64,000 nucleotides of DNA from Bradyrhizobium sp. dw_411 (GCF_018449695.1 NZ_JAAVUY010000013.1:62001-126000), one strand, 5' to 3'; positions 7,022-15,266 are shown, counted from the first letter of the stretch. Program-made: numbers and translations. The notes: generated from the sequence alone by a model not told the origin.

Positions 7022-8650
7022 TCAGAACTGGTAGCGCAAACCGACGGTCGGATTGTAGGACGAGGCCTTGTTCGGTCCGAGCGGATTGGTGGCGGTATTG
7101 GAGTTGTTGGTTGCGGCTGCGGCGTAACCGTTAGAGAAGCCACCCGAAACCCGCGCCCACGCCAAACCACCGTACAGATCGACGTGCTTGGCAAAGCGCC
7201 AGTCAAGCAAGACCGACACCATGTCCTGCGCACCGTTGCACTGCGCGGATTGATTGGTGTTAACCGCACACGCCTGCGCCGTAGCCGCTGTGGAAGTGAA
7301 GTTGTTCTGCCACAAGTGGTAGGCACCACCGGCGACGTCGAGGTCGCGGGTGATCGCGTACTTCACGCCAACCCAACCGGTCTGGGCGATTTTAGCGACG
7401 TTGAAGTTCGTATTGTTCGTGAGGACGAGGACAGCGCCTTGCTCGATGGCACCCGGCGCCAGCGGATTGTTCGGGTTCTCGAGGCGGATATACTCATAGC
7501 CGCCGTAGAACTTCCACGGTCCGATCGTATACTTCGCACCTACCTGGAACACGGTATTGTCGGAAACCGTGCCCGAGATGAATCCATTGCTGCCCGTGCT
7601 GAAACCGGCAGCGTATGCGGTGTTCATCTGCGCAGACGTCAGCGGGGTCGTGACAGTACCGACAGAGTCGAAGATCTTGCCGCCGGTGAAGTCCACCGAG
7701 AAGCCCATATAGTCGAATCCGACGTCACCGAAATAAGAGTTGCCGGGAGCAGAACCATTGCTGCCGTTGCGGGCCCCAATCATGGCCGCCAAACGCACCG
7801 GACCGATACCCACGGCGTACTTGTAGGTGTTGTCCAGGATCGAGTTCTCGGTTGAACCGCCGCCGGCGTTGGTGCCGGACGTGCCGATCAGCGAGAAGGC
7901 CTGTGCGCCACCCAACGGATCATAATTGATCGTACCATCGCGCAGCAGCGCGCTCTGACGACCCATGGTGAACGCACCGTAGGTCGGAGAGTCGATACCG
8001 AAGTAAGCTGCGGTGGCGAACATCTGGCCGTTACGCGAGGAGTCGCCGAAGGCGTTCTGAGCACTCAGGTTACCGCCGAGGCCATTGTTCTGCGTAATCG
8101 ACGAGAGGCCGTTGTCGCCCATGCCGGAAGCCGGATTGAACGCCGCCTGCAAATTGAAGACGCCGTAGAGGCCGTCCGCGATCTCCTGCTTGCCGCGGAT
8201 ACCGACGAACGAGACCGACATGCCGTTGCCGGTCACGCCGAAATACGAGCCGGCATTTTGCTTCTGAATCAAGTAAGCATTGGGATTGGCGGAGTACGGC
8301 GAGTATCCCGAACCGTGCTGCTGATAGCCGACGCCCATGTCGAAGGCGCCATATACGCAAACACCCTTCCAGCAGATATCGTCGTTGACCGGCGCCGGAG
8401 CCTTGACGTAGGCCTTGTAGGGCAGGTCGGCGGCCATCGCATCGGTCGGATTGATGCGCGGCGCGGCAGCCTGAGTGGGCTGCTTTTCGAGCTTCTCTTG
8501 ACGCTTTTCGAGATCCGAAAGGCGCTTCATCAACGCCTGGTTCTGTTCACGAAGCTGCTTGGACTGAGCCTGGATGTCCGAGAGCTCATCGGCGTGACCT
8601 GCCGCCGCGAAGGCAAACACGGCCACTGAAGATAAAAGAATTCTTTTCAC
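7022..8650 (-). CDS. Porin 3 of a tandem array (Porin_2 type)
   Basis: A 542-aa porin, the closest relative of porin 2. It has the signal peptide ending AAGHA, a coiled coil (LREQNQALMKRLSDLEKRQE), the ICWKGVCVYG motif, the barrel and a terminal YQF. The GTG at 8650 is chosen by comparison with the paralogues. Differences from porin 2 cluster in the last third, where QNNFTSTAATAQACAVN replaces QNNFSSGANVALCAAN, as expected for an exposed loop. It has its own leader block and terminator, so each porin appears to be a separate transcription unit that can be expressed under different conditions. Confidence 0.92.
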   Translation of the reverse strand: MKRILLSSVAVFAFAAAGHADELSDIQAQSKQLREQNQALMKRLSDLEKRQEKLEKQPTQAAAPRINPTDAMAADLPYKAYVKAPAPVNDDICWKGVCVYGAFDMGVGYQQHGSGYSPYSANPNAYLIQKQNAGSYFGVTGNGMSVSFVGIRGKQEIADGLYGVFNLQAAFNPASGMGDNGLSSITQNNGLGGNLSAQNAFGDSSRNGQMFATAAYFGIDSPTYGAFTMGRQSALLRDGTINYDPLGGAQAFSLIGTSGTNAGGGSTENSILDNTYKYAVGIGPVRLAAMIGARNGSNGSAPGNSYFGDVGFDYMGFSVDFTGGKIFDSVGTVTTPLTSAQMNTAYAAGFSTGSNGFISGTVSDNTVFQVGAKYTIGPWKFYGGYEYIRLENPNNPLAPGAIEQGAVLVLTNNTNFNVAKIAQTGWVGVKYAITRDLDVAGGAYHLWQNNFTSTAATAQACAVNTNQSAQCNGAQDMVSVLLDWRFAKHVDLYGGLAWARVSGGFSNGYAAAATNNSNTATNPLGPNKASSYNPTVGLRYQF

Positions 8651-8703
8651 GTAACTCCCCCGAGTAATGGCGCGATACAAATTGTTCGCGAACCGACGAA
8701 AAC

Positions 8704-8742
8704 GGAGTCTCGAATGAGTACTCCCTAGGCGATTCACTCTGC
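8704..8742 (-). promoter_or_regulatory. Conserved porin leader block (porin 3)
   Basis: It reads GGAGTCTCGAATGAG, TACTCC and GGCGATTCACTCTGC on the plus strand, nearly identical to the porin 2 block. It is 92 nt from the GTG. Confidence 0.6.
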
Positions 8743-8784
8743 AGCGGGCCGCTCGGAAAACATGTCACATGCGAGCAACAACGA

Positions 8785-8811
8785 ATTTTGAAGCCGTCAA
8801 AATTCCTTAAA
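8785..8811 (-). promoter_or_regulatory. Second conserved leader element (porin 3)
   Basis: ATTTTG and CAAAAT flank AAGCCGT and are followed by TTCCTTAAA, the counterpart of 6753-6779 with one changed base in the core. Confidence 0.45.
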
Positions 8812-8869
8812 AACGGCGTTAGTAATTAAACAATGGAGTCGGATATTAAAAAATATTGTAATGAACAAA

Positions 8870-8883
8870 GTCGTGATCACGAC
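8870..8883. promoter_or_regulatory. 14-bp perfect palindrome
   Basis: GTCGTGATCACGAC is self-complementary. It lies 220 nt upstream of porin 3 and could be an operator. Confidence 0.4.
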
Positions 8884-8937
8884 GTGATCTCCAATCACGC
8901 GATCGCAACTCTCGAGAAACTTTCGCCTCGCTTGACG

Positions 8938-8952
8938 TTGATCCCGGATCAA
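8938..8952. promoter_or_regulatory. 15-bp palindrome
   Basis: TTGATCC and GGATCAA flank a central C. It resembles an FNR/FixK box but has seven rather than six bases between TTGA and TCAA, so it is not called as one. Confidence 0.35.
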
Positions 8953-8984
8953 AACGGGGGGATTCCGATCCGGGACCACGTTAA

Positions 8985-9038
8985 AGACAGAGACATTTCG
9001 AAATCGCGCGGCGGATGCGAACCGTAATGCCTCTGTCT
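8985..9038 (-). terminator. Terminator of porin 4
   Basis: AGACAGAGACATT (8985-8997) pairs with AATGCCTCTGTCT (9026-9038), with one G-U wobble and a 28-nt loop. It is the near copy of the terminator after porin 3, showing that the 3' flank was duplicated with the gene. Confidence 0.6.
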
Positions 9039-9061
9039 GTCGTCACGCTCTGATCAAATCA

Positions 9062-10669
9062 TCAGAACTGGTAGCGCATACCAACGGTCGGCGCGTACGT
9101 GGATACCTTGTTGACGCCCGGAGTCGCGAGCAGGAAGCCGTTGGCAAGACCGTTCGACACCTGCGACCACATGATACCGGCGTAAGAATCGAAGTGCTTC
9201 GCAAAGCGCCAATCGGCGACGAACGAAACCGCATCCAACTGTCCGCTGCAGCCCGAAGAGATCGCGGTGTTGCAGGATCCCGTCGGGTTGGAGCCATTGC
9301 CGACGATGAAGCTGTTCTGCTCTTCGTGGTAATAGGCCAGCGTCAGATCGAGATCGCGCGTCGCCGCATACTTGCCACCAATCCAGAACACTTGCAGGAC
9401 CTTGTCGGTGGTGAAGTTGGTGTTGTTGACGACGCCCGCGGTGTAACCGCCTTCGATGAACGCACCGGCCGCCAATGGATTATTCGGGTTGGCGAAGTTG
9501 ATGTGCTCATAGCCGCCGAATACCTTGAACTGACCGATGGTGTATTTGGCAACCAGCATAAAGGACGTGTTGTCGGATACCGTCGCGCTGATCGCTCCCA
9601 ATCCCTGGGGCAGGCCGAGACCGTTGATCGCCGTGACTTGCGCCGCCGTCAGAGTGCTGGCGGAAATCGCGTCTTCGACCTTCGATCCCAGGGCATCGAA
9701 CGAGAAGCCCAGATAGTCGAAGCCGACATCGCCTTGGAACGCGTTGCCGGTGCCGCTGTTGCCGCCGTTGCGGAGCTGGGTTTCGACAGCCAGACGAACC
9801 GGACCGACATTGACGCGATATTCGAACGAGTTGTCGAAGACGCGGTTTTCGGTGTCGCCGGCACCGCCGGTGGCGCCCTGGAAGCCGATCACCGAGAACG
9901 CGTTCGAATTCGCCATCGGATCATAATTGACGACGGCGTCCGACGTCAGCGCGCTCTGGCGACCGTAGGTGAACGTACCCCAGATCGGCGAGCTGATACC
10001 GGCATAGGCCGCGTTGTTGAACATCTGGCCGGCCTTGGAGGAATCGGCGAAGGAGTTCTGCGCCGCGAGGCCCAATCCGTTGTTCTGCGCGATCGATCCG
10101 ATACCGTTGGAACTCGTGCCGCTTTCCGGGCTGAACCCGGCCTGCAGGTTGAATACCGCGTAGAGATTGTCCGCGATCTCCTGCTTGCCCTTCAAGCCGA
10201 TGAATGACGAGCTCAGCGCATTCGGCGCCGCGCCGAAATACGAACCGTTGCTCTGCTTCGAGATCAGGTAGTTGACGCCGACGGTGGATTGGCTGTTCAG
10301 CGGAGCGCCGTGATTCTGGTAGCCAACGCCCATGTCGAAATTGCCGTACACGCACACGCCATGCCAGCAGATGCTGTCATCCGCTGACGGGGGCGCCTTG
10401 ACGGCCGCCTTGTAGGGCAGGTCGGCAGCCATCGCATCGGCCGGGTTGGCGCCGCTTGCTACGCGCGGCTGCTGCTCGAGCTTCTGTTGCCGCTTTTCGA
10501 GATCGGCGAGGCGCTTCATCATCGCCTGGTTCTGTTCGAGACGCTTCGCCAGCGTCTGGTTCTGCTCGCGAAGCTGCTTGGCCTGAGCCTGGATATCCGA
10601 GAGGTCGTCTGCGTGAGCCACCGCCGCGAAGGCGAAGACGGCCACCGATGATAGAAGAATCTTTCTCAC
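9062..10669 (-). CDS. Porin 4 of a tandem array (Porin_2 type)
   Basis: A 535-aa porin with the shared plan: signal peptide ending AVAHA, coiled coil, a variant motif ICWHGVCVYG (His for Lys), the barrel and a terminal YQF. The coiled coil is longer by an extra EQNQAMMKRL unit beside the original EQNQTLAKRL, an internal duplication. The barrel is clearly diverged from porins 1-3. The GTG at 10669 is aligned with the paralogues. It is the last copy, diverging from the gluconate-dehydrogenase-like operon across a 368-bp gap. Confidence 0.92.
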   Translation of the reverse strand: MRKILLSSVAVFAFAAVAHADDLSDIQAQAKQLREQNQTLAKRLEQNQAMMKRLADLEKRQQKLEQQPRVASGANPADAMAADLPYKAAVKAPPSADDSICWHGVCVYGNFDMGVGYQNHGAPLNSQSTVGVNYLISKQSNGSYFGAAPNALSSSFIGLKGKQEIADNLYAVFNLQAGFSPESGTSSNGIGSIAQNNGLGLAAQNSFADSSKAGQMFNNAAYAGISSPIWGTFTYGRQSALTSDAVVNYDPMANSNAFSVIGFQGATGGAGDTENRVFDNSFEYRVNVGPVRLAVETQLRNGGNSGTGNAFQGDVGFDYLGFSFDALGSKVEDAISASTLTAAQVTAINGLGLPQGLGAISATVSDNTSFMLVAKYTIGQFKVFGGYEHINFANPNNPLAAGAFIEGGYTAGVVNNTNFTTDKVLQVFWIGGKYAATRDLDLTLAYYHEEQNSFIVGNGSNPTGSCNTAISSGCSGQLDAVSFVADWRFAKHFDSYAGIMWSQVSNGLANGFLLATPGVNKVSTYAPTVGMRYQF

Positions 10670-10721
10670 GTAAGTTCCCCAAAAAAAACGCGGCACACAC
10701 ACGATCCGCGAACCAAATTAC

Positions 10722-10758
10722 GGAGCCTTCGAATGAGGACTCCTTGGCTGCTCTCTGC
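10722..10758 (-). promoter_or_regulatory. Conserved porin leader block (porin 4)
   Basis: GGAGCCTTCGAATGAGGACTCC-like sequence is followed by TTGGCTGCTCTCTGC, a more diverged form of the block before porins 2 and 3. It is 89 nt from the GTG. Confidence 0.5.
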
Positions 10759-10775
10759 TCCCATGCGCGCACAAA

Positions 10776-10799
10776 TTCTGTGGCCAGCGCGCCACAGAA
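10776..10799. promoter_or_regulatory. Inverted repeat between porin 4 and the dehydrogenase operon
   Basis: TTCTGTGGC (10776-10784) and GCCACAGAA (10791-10799) are perfect reverse complements around CAGCGC. It is positioned to control either divergent unit. Confidence 0.5.
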
Positions 10800-11003
10800 A
10801 TCAGGAAGGCGACAGGAATCGCCCGCTTCAACCAACATGTGAACGCGACGAAAAATTCCGTCGCGCTGATGTGAGTTCGGTGAAGTCGATCGTGAGAGGA
10901 TCGTCATAAAACCGTCAGGAGCCATGAGCGCAATTTGCACGGCTCTGCGGCAATCGCATCTTGCCGTCGCGATCCAAAAGCAGCATGCTTCACAAAAATA
11001 TGA

Positions 11004-11020
11004 CCGGGGCTCGTCCCCGG
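11004..11020 (+). promoter_or_regulatory. Short hairpin before the dehydrogenase operon
   Basis: CCGGGG and CCCCGG flank CTCGT, just upstream of the GGGAGG ribosome-binding site. It may affect translation initiation of the first gene. Confidence 0.35.
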
Positions 11021-11037
11021 CGTGCAGGGAGGCGACC

Positions 11038-11802
11038 ATGAAAGACGCGAGCAGCAAAGACGCGGCCGATAAACCCGCAACTCCCAAAGGCTCGGGATTT
11101 GACCGGCGCGACTTTCTCAAGACCGCCGTTGTCGGCGGCGCGGCTGCGGCAGGTAGTACGGCCGCGATCGTCGCGCCCGAAGTCGCGCAAGCCCAGCAAG
11201 CTGCGCCGGCCGCACCGGCGACACCGACCGGATACGCCTTTCTCAATCTCGACGAGGCGGCCTTTGTCGAGGCCCTGGTCGATCACATGATCCCCGCCGA
11301 TGAGGTCAGCCCGAAGGGCACGGATCTTGGCGTCAACATCTATATCGATCATGCGCTCGCCGGCGCCTGGGGCAAGGGCGACCGGCTGTACATGCAAGGC
11401 CCCTGGAAGCTTGGTGCTCCGAGCCAAGGCTACCAGTTGCCGCTGACCCCGGCGCAGCTCTATCGCGCCGGCATCGAGGCGACCAACGCGCATTGCCGCA
11501 AGACCTACGGCAAGACATTCGACCGGATCGAGGACGCGCAGCGCCAGGAAGTTCTGGTCGGCCTGTCGACCAGCAAGATCGTCTTCGACGGCGGACTGCC
11601 GGTGCGGGTGTTCTGGACCACGCTGTACCAGACCGTGGTGGAAGGCATGTATTCCGATCCGATCTATGGCGGCAATCGCAACAAGGCCGGCTGGGCGATC
11701 ATCGGTTTTCCCGGCGTCATCGCGGTGCATCACGACGATGTCGAGAAGTATCGCGGCAAACCGTTTCCGAACAAGCCGGTCGGCATCGCGGACATGAGCT
11801 GA
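11038..11802 (+). CDS. Gluconate 2-dehydrogenase subunit 3-like protein, Tat-exported
   Basis: A 254-aa protein with a Tat signal (FDRRDFLKTAVVGG, about residues 21-34) and an Ala-rich cleavage region ending near VAQAQ. The rest matches the small-subunit family of membrane-linked FAD dehydrogenases (residues about 65-230, with YAFLNLDEAAFVEALVDHMIP near its start). Such subunits carry the flavoprotein across the membrane by hitch-hiking and stabilise it. The ATG at 11038 has GGGAGG 6 nt upstream; an ATG at 10924 would place 38 extra residues before the Tat signal. It is the first gene of a three-gene operon, 12 nt before the flavoprotein. Confidence 0.88.
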   Translation: MKDASSKDAADKPATPKGSGFDRRDFLKTAVVGGAAAAGSTAAIVAPEVAQAQQAAPAAPATPTGYAFLNLDEAAFVEALVDHMIPADEVSPKGTDLGVNIYIDHALAGAWGKGDRLYMQGPWKLGAPSQGYQLPLTPAQLYRAGIEATNAHCRKTYGKTFDRIEDAQRQEVLVGLSTSKIVFDGGLPVRVFWTTLYQTVVEGMYSDPIYGGNRNKAGWAIIGFPGVIAVHHDDVEKYRGKPFPNKPVGIADMS

Positions 11803-11814
11803 GGGGGACGCGTC

Positions 11815-13590
11815 ATGGTCACAAAACTCAAGGAAGTCGATGTTGTCATCGTCGGGCTGGGCTGGACCGGCGGCATTCTGGCCAAGGAACTGACCGAGGC
11901 CGGCCTGAAAGTGGTCGCGCTGGAGCGCGGTGCGCAGCGGTCCCCCGAGAATGATTATTCGCTGCCCAATATCCGCGACGAGCTGCGCTATGTGGTGCGC
12001 CACGATCTGATGCAGAACACCGCGCGCGACACCATTACGGTGCGTAACAATCCGCAGCAGGACTCGCTGCCGATGCGCCGGCTCGGCTCCTTCCTGCCCG
12101 GTGAAGTCGTGGGCGGGTCCGCCGTGCACTGGAGCGGCCACACCTGGCGCTGGACCGACATGGAATTCAAGGTCCGCTCCAATTACGAGGAGCGCTACGG
12201 CAAGAAATCGATTCCCGAAGATATGACGATCCAGGACTGGGGCATCAGCTACGCCGAGCTCGAGCCTTATTATGACAGATTCGAATATACCGCGGCGGTT
12301 TCCGGCAAGGCCGGCAATATCGGCGGCAAGATCCAGGCCGGCGGCAATGTGTTCGAGGCGCCGCGCGCGCGCGAATATCCGCTGCCGCCGCTGACCCCGA
12401 TCCTGGCGAGCGAAATATTCACCAATGCGGCGCGCGAGGCCGGGTATCATCCGTTCCCGCGGCCGTCGGCGAATGCCTCGCAGTCCTACACCAATCCGGA
12501 CGGCTCGAAATTCGGCGCCTGCCAGTATTGCGGCTATTGCCAGCGCTTCGGCTGCGAGGCCAACGCCAAGGGCAGCCCGCACATCACGGTAATCCCGATT
12601 GCGATGCGCAATCCAAATTTCGAGCTGCGCACCAATGCCTGGGTCACCAAAGTGCTCAAGGCCTCGGACGGCAAGCGCGTCACCGGCGTCACCTACACCA
12701 ACGTGCTCAACGGCGAGGAATTCGAGCAGCCGGCCACCATCGTGCTACTCTGCGCCTACGCGATCAACAATGTGCATCTGATGCTGTTGTCGGACATCGG
12801 CACGCCTTACGACCCGGTCACGCAGAAGGGCGTGATCGGCAAGAACTACTGCTACCAGACCGGCGCCACCGCGACGTTGTTCTTTGAAGGAAAACACTTC
12901 AATCCCTTCATGAACGCCGGCGGTTCCAACGCCTCGATCGACGACTTCCACGCCAATTGGGACTTCGACCGCGCGCCGCATAATTTCGTCGGCGGCTATG
13001 TGGTGGCGGGCGGCTTCAATACCGCGCTGCCGATCGGCTACCGGCCGATGCCGTCGGGCACGCCGCAATGGGGCAGCGACTGGAAGCGAGCGACCGCGAA
13101 ATGGTACCAGACCGCGATGGTGATCAATGCCAGCGGCAGCGTGATGGCCAACCGCTACAATTGCTTCGATCTCGACCCGACCTATCGCAACGCGTTCGGT
13201 CTTCCATTGATGAGAATGACGTTCGACTACAAGGACAACGAGCACAAAATGGGTGGTCACGCCGCCAAGGTGATCAACGACATCGCCAAGTCGATGAATC
13301 CCACCAAGCTCAATCCCGCCTCCGCACGGACCGATCCCTGGACCGTCGTGCCCTACCAGAGCACCCACAATACCGGCGGCACCATCATGGGCACCAATCC
13401 GCGTGACAGCGCGCTCAACAAATATCTGCAGAGCTGGGACTGTCACAATCTGTTCGTGATCGGCGCCAACGCGTTCCCGCACAATTCGGCGTACAACCCG
13501 ACCGGACCGGTGGGTGCGCTGGCTTACTGGACCGCGGACGCGATCAAGAACAAGTACCTGAAAAACCCCGGTCCACTGGTGCAGGCATGA
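11815..13590 (+). CDS. GMC-family FAD dehydrogenase, gluconate 2-dehydrogenase-like
   Basis: A 591-aa flavoprotein. The FAD-binding Rossmann motif VIVGLGWTGGILAKEL is at residues 9-24. A cysteine group, Cys236, Cys239, Cys242 and Cys247 (CX2CX2CX4C), may bind an iron-sulfur cluster, as reported for some FAD glucose and fructose dehydrogenases. The C-terminus has STHNTGG and FPHNSAYNPTGPVGALAY, the GMC substrate and FAD region with the catalytic His. There is no signal peptide, so export would depend on the Tat-tagged subunit. Electrons would go to the cytochrome encoded next, whose start overlaps this stop. The substrate (gluconate, another sugar acid or an alcohol) cannot be fixed from sequence. 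Confidence 0.87.
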   Translation: MVTKLKEVDVVIVGLGWTGGILAKELTEAGLKVVALERGAQRSPENDYSLPNIRDELRYVVRHDLMQNTARDTITVRNNPQQDSLPMRRLGSFLPGEVVGGSAVHWSGHTWRWTDMEFKVRSNYEERYGKKSIPEDMTIQDWGISYAELEPYYDRFEYTAAVSGKAGNIGGKIQAGGNVFEAPRAREYPLPPLTPILASEIFTNAAREAGYHPFPRPSANASQSYTNPDGSKFGACQYCGYCQRFGCEANAKGSPHITVIPIAMRNPNFELRTNAWVTKVLKASDGKRVTGVTYTNVLNGEEFEQPATIVLLCAYAINNVHLMLLSDIGTPYDPVTQKGVIGKNYCYQTGATATLFFEGKHFNPFMNAGGSNASIDDFHANWDFDRAPHNFVGGYVVAGGFNTALPIGYRPMPSGTPQWGSDWKRATAKWYQTAMVINASGSVMANRYNCFDLDPTYRNAFGLPLMRMTFDYKDNEHKMGGHAAKVINDIAKSMNPTKLNPASARTDPWTVVPYQSTHNTGGTIMGTNPRDSALNKYLQSWDCHNLFVIGANAFPHNSAYNPTGPVGALAYWTADAIKNKYLKNPGPLVQA

Positions 13591-13964
13591 TCGACACGAT
13601 GCGTGCGGCGATGGTGTTGATCCTGACATTGCTGCCGGTCGGCGCGGCCCGCGGCGACGGCGACCCGGCCCGTGGTGAAGCCCGGTTCCAGGAATGTGCG
13701 GCCTGCCACAAGCTCGCGGCCGGCGCCAATGAGGTCGGCCCGAGCCTGCACGGGCTATTCACGCGCAAAGCCGGCGAACTGGCCGATTTTCGCTTCTCCC
13801 CGGCGATGAAGCGCAGCGGCATTGCATGGACGCCGGAGACGCTCGACAAATACATCGCCGATCCGCAAGCCACGGTGCCGGCCAACCGCATGCCCTATGC
13901 CGGCATGGCGAGCGCCGGCGACCGCGCCGATCTGATCGCCTATCTGGTGAAGGCGTCGCAATAG
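13587..13964 (+). CDS. Periplasmic class I cytochrome c
   Basis: A 125-aa protein with a signal peptide (hydrophobic core MVLILTLLPVGAA) and one heme site CAACHK at about residues 37-42; the Met ligand is in NRMPYAGM. This is the cytochrome c2/c550 fold. Its ATG overlaps the flavoprotein stop by 4 nt, a sign of translational coupling, so it is most likely the electron acceptor of the dehydrogenase. Other oxidases of this type use a three-heme subunit; here there is only one heme. Confidence 0.9.
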   Translation: MIDTMRAAMVLILTLLPVGAARGDGDPARGEARFQECAACHKLAAGANEVGPSLHGLFTRKAGELADFRFSPAMKRSGIAWTPETLDKYIADPQATVPANRMPYAGMASAGDRADLIAYLVKASQ

Positions 13965-14049
13965 GCGCGGAGAACGAAGCGGAGAGAGAATGCCATCACC
14001 GGGTCAGGTCGCGGGTGATGACGAGGTCAGACGTTCTTGAGTTCATCAT

Positions 14050-14170
14050 TGCCGGGCAAAGCCGTCCGAAGGACGGCGTCGCTTCCGCTCGCCTATGCCC
14101 GGCAATCCATCCTCTTCGAAAAGCTACCTTGCGAAATTCGATGGATGCCCGGATCAGGTCCGGGCATGAC
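14050..14170. repeat. Dispersed palindromic repeat, family 2 (copy A)
   Basis: The first unit (14050-14106) begins TTGCCGGGCAAAGCCGTCC, continues GAAGGACGGCGTCGCTTCC and ends ATGCCCGGCAA, folding on itself. The second unit (14142-14170) holds GATGCCCGGATCAGG and TCCGGGCATGAC, another hairpin. The first unit recurs at 17711-17780. It sits between convergent genes and may act as a terminator. Confidence 0.75.
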
Positions 14171-14222
14171 GAGCGGGTGTTGTGGGGGACGGCGGGGCAG
14201 CGCCTCCGGCGTTCAACGCGAG

Positions 14223-14861
14223 CTATTGCTCTGGCGACAGGCTAACCATCTGGCGCCCGCCATTCATTTCCTTGAGCTTGTTGACGTAATTCTCGGGACG
14301 CAGCCAGCGGACAGGCGTTTTCAATCCCATAAAGCTCGCGATATCGCCGATGAACGCCGTGCAATTGGACACTTCGGCGCTCCAGACCGGTGAATTCGCC
14401 TTCAGTTTCTGGATGTAGGCAAAAACCTTTTTGGCGTCCGGCTCAGACAGATACACCCTGTAACTGGCGGTCAAGTAGTCCGGATCGAGATCGCCATAGC
14501 TTGCCCCGGTCTCGGACGGCACCCACGTCACATATCCGAGCATATAGGCTGCGGTGTCTCCCGCAGGGGTCAGACCCGCGACTTCAACTTTTCGCTCGCT
14601 GGTCTTGCCGTACCAGACGAAAGCGTGCCCCCAACTTGCCGCCGTTCGGGCCCTGAAATCGACGTAGTACGGCCCCTTCCCCAACTTTCGCGTTGAGAGC
14701 GGAGCCGGCTTCGATTCCTCACCGGAAGCAAGCGCATTCGCGTCTGCGGCGCGCTTGTGGACCTCGCTTGCCGCAGCCGATTGAATGCCGCCGTGGAGCA
14801 AAGCAGCCACGGCGAAACACCCAAGCAAGCGCAATCCTGATCGCTTCGACCTGTTACTCAC
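14223..14861 (-). CDS. Secreted protein, possible permuted papain-like fold
   Basis: A 212-aa protein with an N-terminal signal (LLGCFAVAALLHGGIQSAAA). The mature part has YYVDFRARTAASWGHAFVWYG and later SNCTAFIGDIASFMGLKTP. A conserved-looking His in a WGHxF context followed much later by NC recalls DUF4105 and circularly permuted NlpC/P60-type hydrolases, but this is inference. The GTG at 14861 has AAGGGA upstream and is preferred over the frame's earlier start at 14885. It is convergent with the cytochrome gene and has no clear operon partner. Function unknown. Confidence 0.62.
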   Translation of the reverse strand: MSNRSKRSGLRLLGCFAVAALLHGGIQSAAASEVHKRAADANALASGEESKPAPLSTRKLGKGPYYVDFRARTAASWGHAFVWYGKTSERKVEVAGLTPAGDTAAYMLGYVTWVPSETGASYGDLDPDYLTASYRVYLSEPDAKKVFAYIQKLKANSPVWSAEVSNCTAFIGDIASFMGLKTPVRWLRPENYVNKLKEMNGGRQMVSLSPEQ

Positions 14862-14920
14862 AGTTCGTCCCTTACAATCGACCAAAGATCGAATTCAACG
14901 AACCCTGATCAACAGCGCGA

Positions 14921-15112
14921 TCAATACTTCGCGGCGATCGGCGCTTTGCCAACCGGGCTCTTGCCGATCGGGGACTTGCCAATCGGCATCTTGCCGACCG
15001 GAGCTTCCTGATAGACAGGCTGTTTGCGCGGCAGATCTGCAGCGCTGGCAGCCGTCACCATCGTGGCCGTCATCAGGGCAAGCGTTGCGCTCGCCAAAAT
15101 CAAAGTTTTCAT
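14921..15112 (-). CDS. Small secreted repeat protein (P-I-G-K-S motif)
   Basis: A 63-aa protein. The first 25 residues form a signal peptide (cleavage after AASA). The mature part is short, basic and repetitive: VGKMPIGKSPIGKSPVGKAPI, a pentapeptide-like [VI]GK[SMA]P unit repeated four times. The DLPRKQPVY start resembles the DLPYKA found after the signal in the porins. The ATG at 15112 and a GTG at 15115 share one GGGGAG site. No function is recognised; a periplasmic or surface peptide is likely. Confidence 0.6.
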   Translation of the reverse strand: MKTLILASATLALMTATMVTAASAADLPRKQPVYQEAPVGKMPIGKSPIGKSPVGKAPIAAKY

Positions 15113-15266
15113 CACGGTACTCTCCCCAGGTTAGAAAGAACGAGGCTGCAACTCACGCGCCCTCAGATATACCATCACCATGAAAGCCGGAATACGTTCA
15201 CAGTGCGGCAAGGCGGGTCCGATCGAGAAATAGGTCGAAACTGCGGCAGATATGACACACATGGGA

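Larger units (their letters stand above)
8651..9061. other. Intergenic region between porins 3 and 4, 411 bp
   Basis: It contains the porin 3 leader block and hairpin, two palindromes (8870-8883 and 8938-8952) and the porin 4 terminator. A reading frame at 8833-9027 has no protein character and is not called. Confidence 0.6.
10670..11037. other. Divergent intergenic region, 368 bp
   Basis: It lies between porin 4 (minus) and the gluconate-dehydrogenase-like operon (plus). It holds the porin 4 leader block, a 9-bp inverted repeat at 10776-10799 and a hairpin just before the operon start. No gene was seen. Confidence 0.6.

Noticed and set aside
8938..8952. TTGATCC-C-GGATCAA as an FNR/FixK site
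   Set aside because: The half sites are separated by seven bases, one more than the consensus; kept only as a palindrome.
8833..9027. 64-codon frame between porins 3 and 4
   Set aside because: It covers palindromes and a terminator stem and lacks a ribosome-binding site.
9194..10207. Long plus-strand frame (337 codons) opposite porin 4
   Set aside because: Same reason: a shadow of the porin barrel without a ribosome-binding site or domain.
10990..12582. 530-codon minus-strand frame opposite the gluconate-dehydrogenase-like genes
   Set aside because: It is antisense to two firmly identified genes and its composition is that of a shadow frame.
13826..14245. Plus-strand frame running from the cytochrome gene through a repeat
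   Set aside because: It is out of frame with the cytochrome and passes through a dispersed palindromic repeat.
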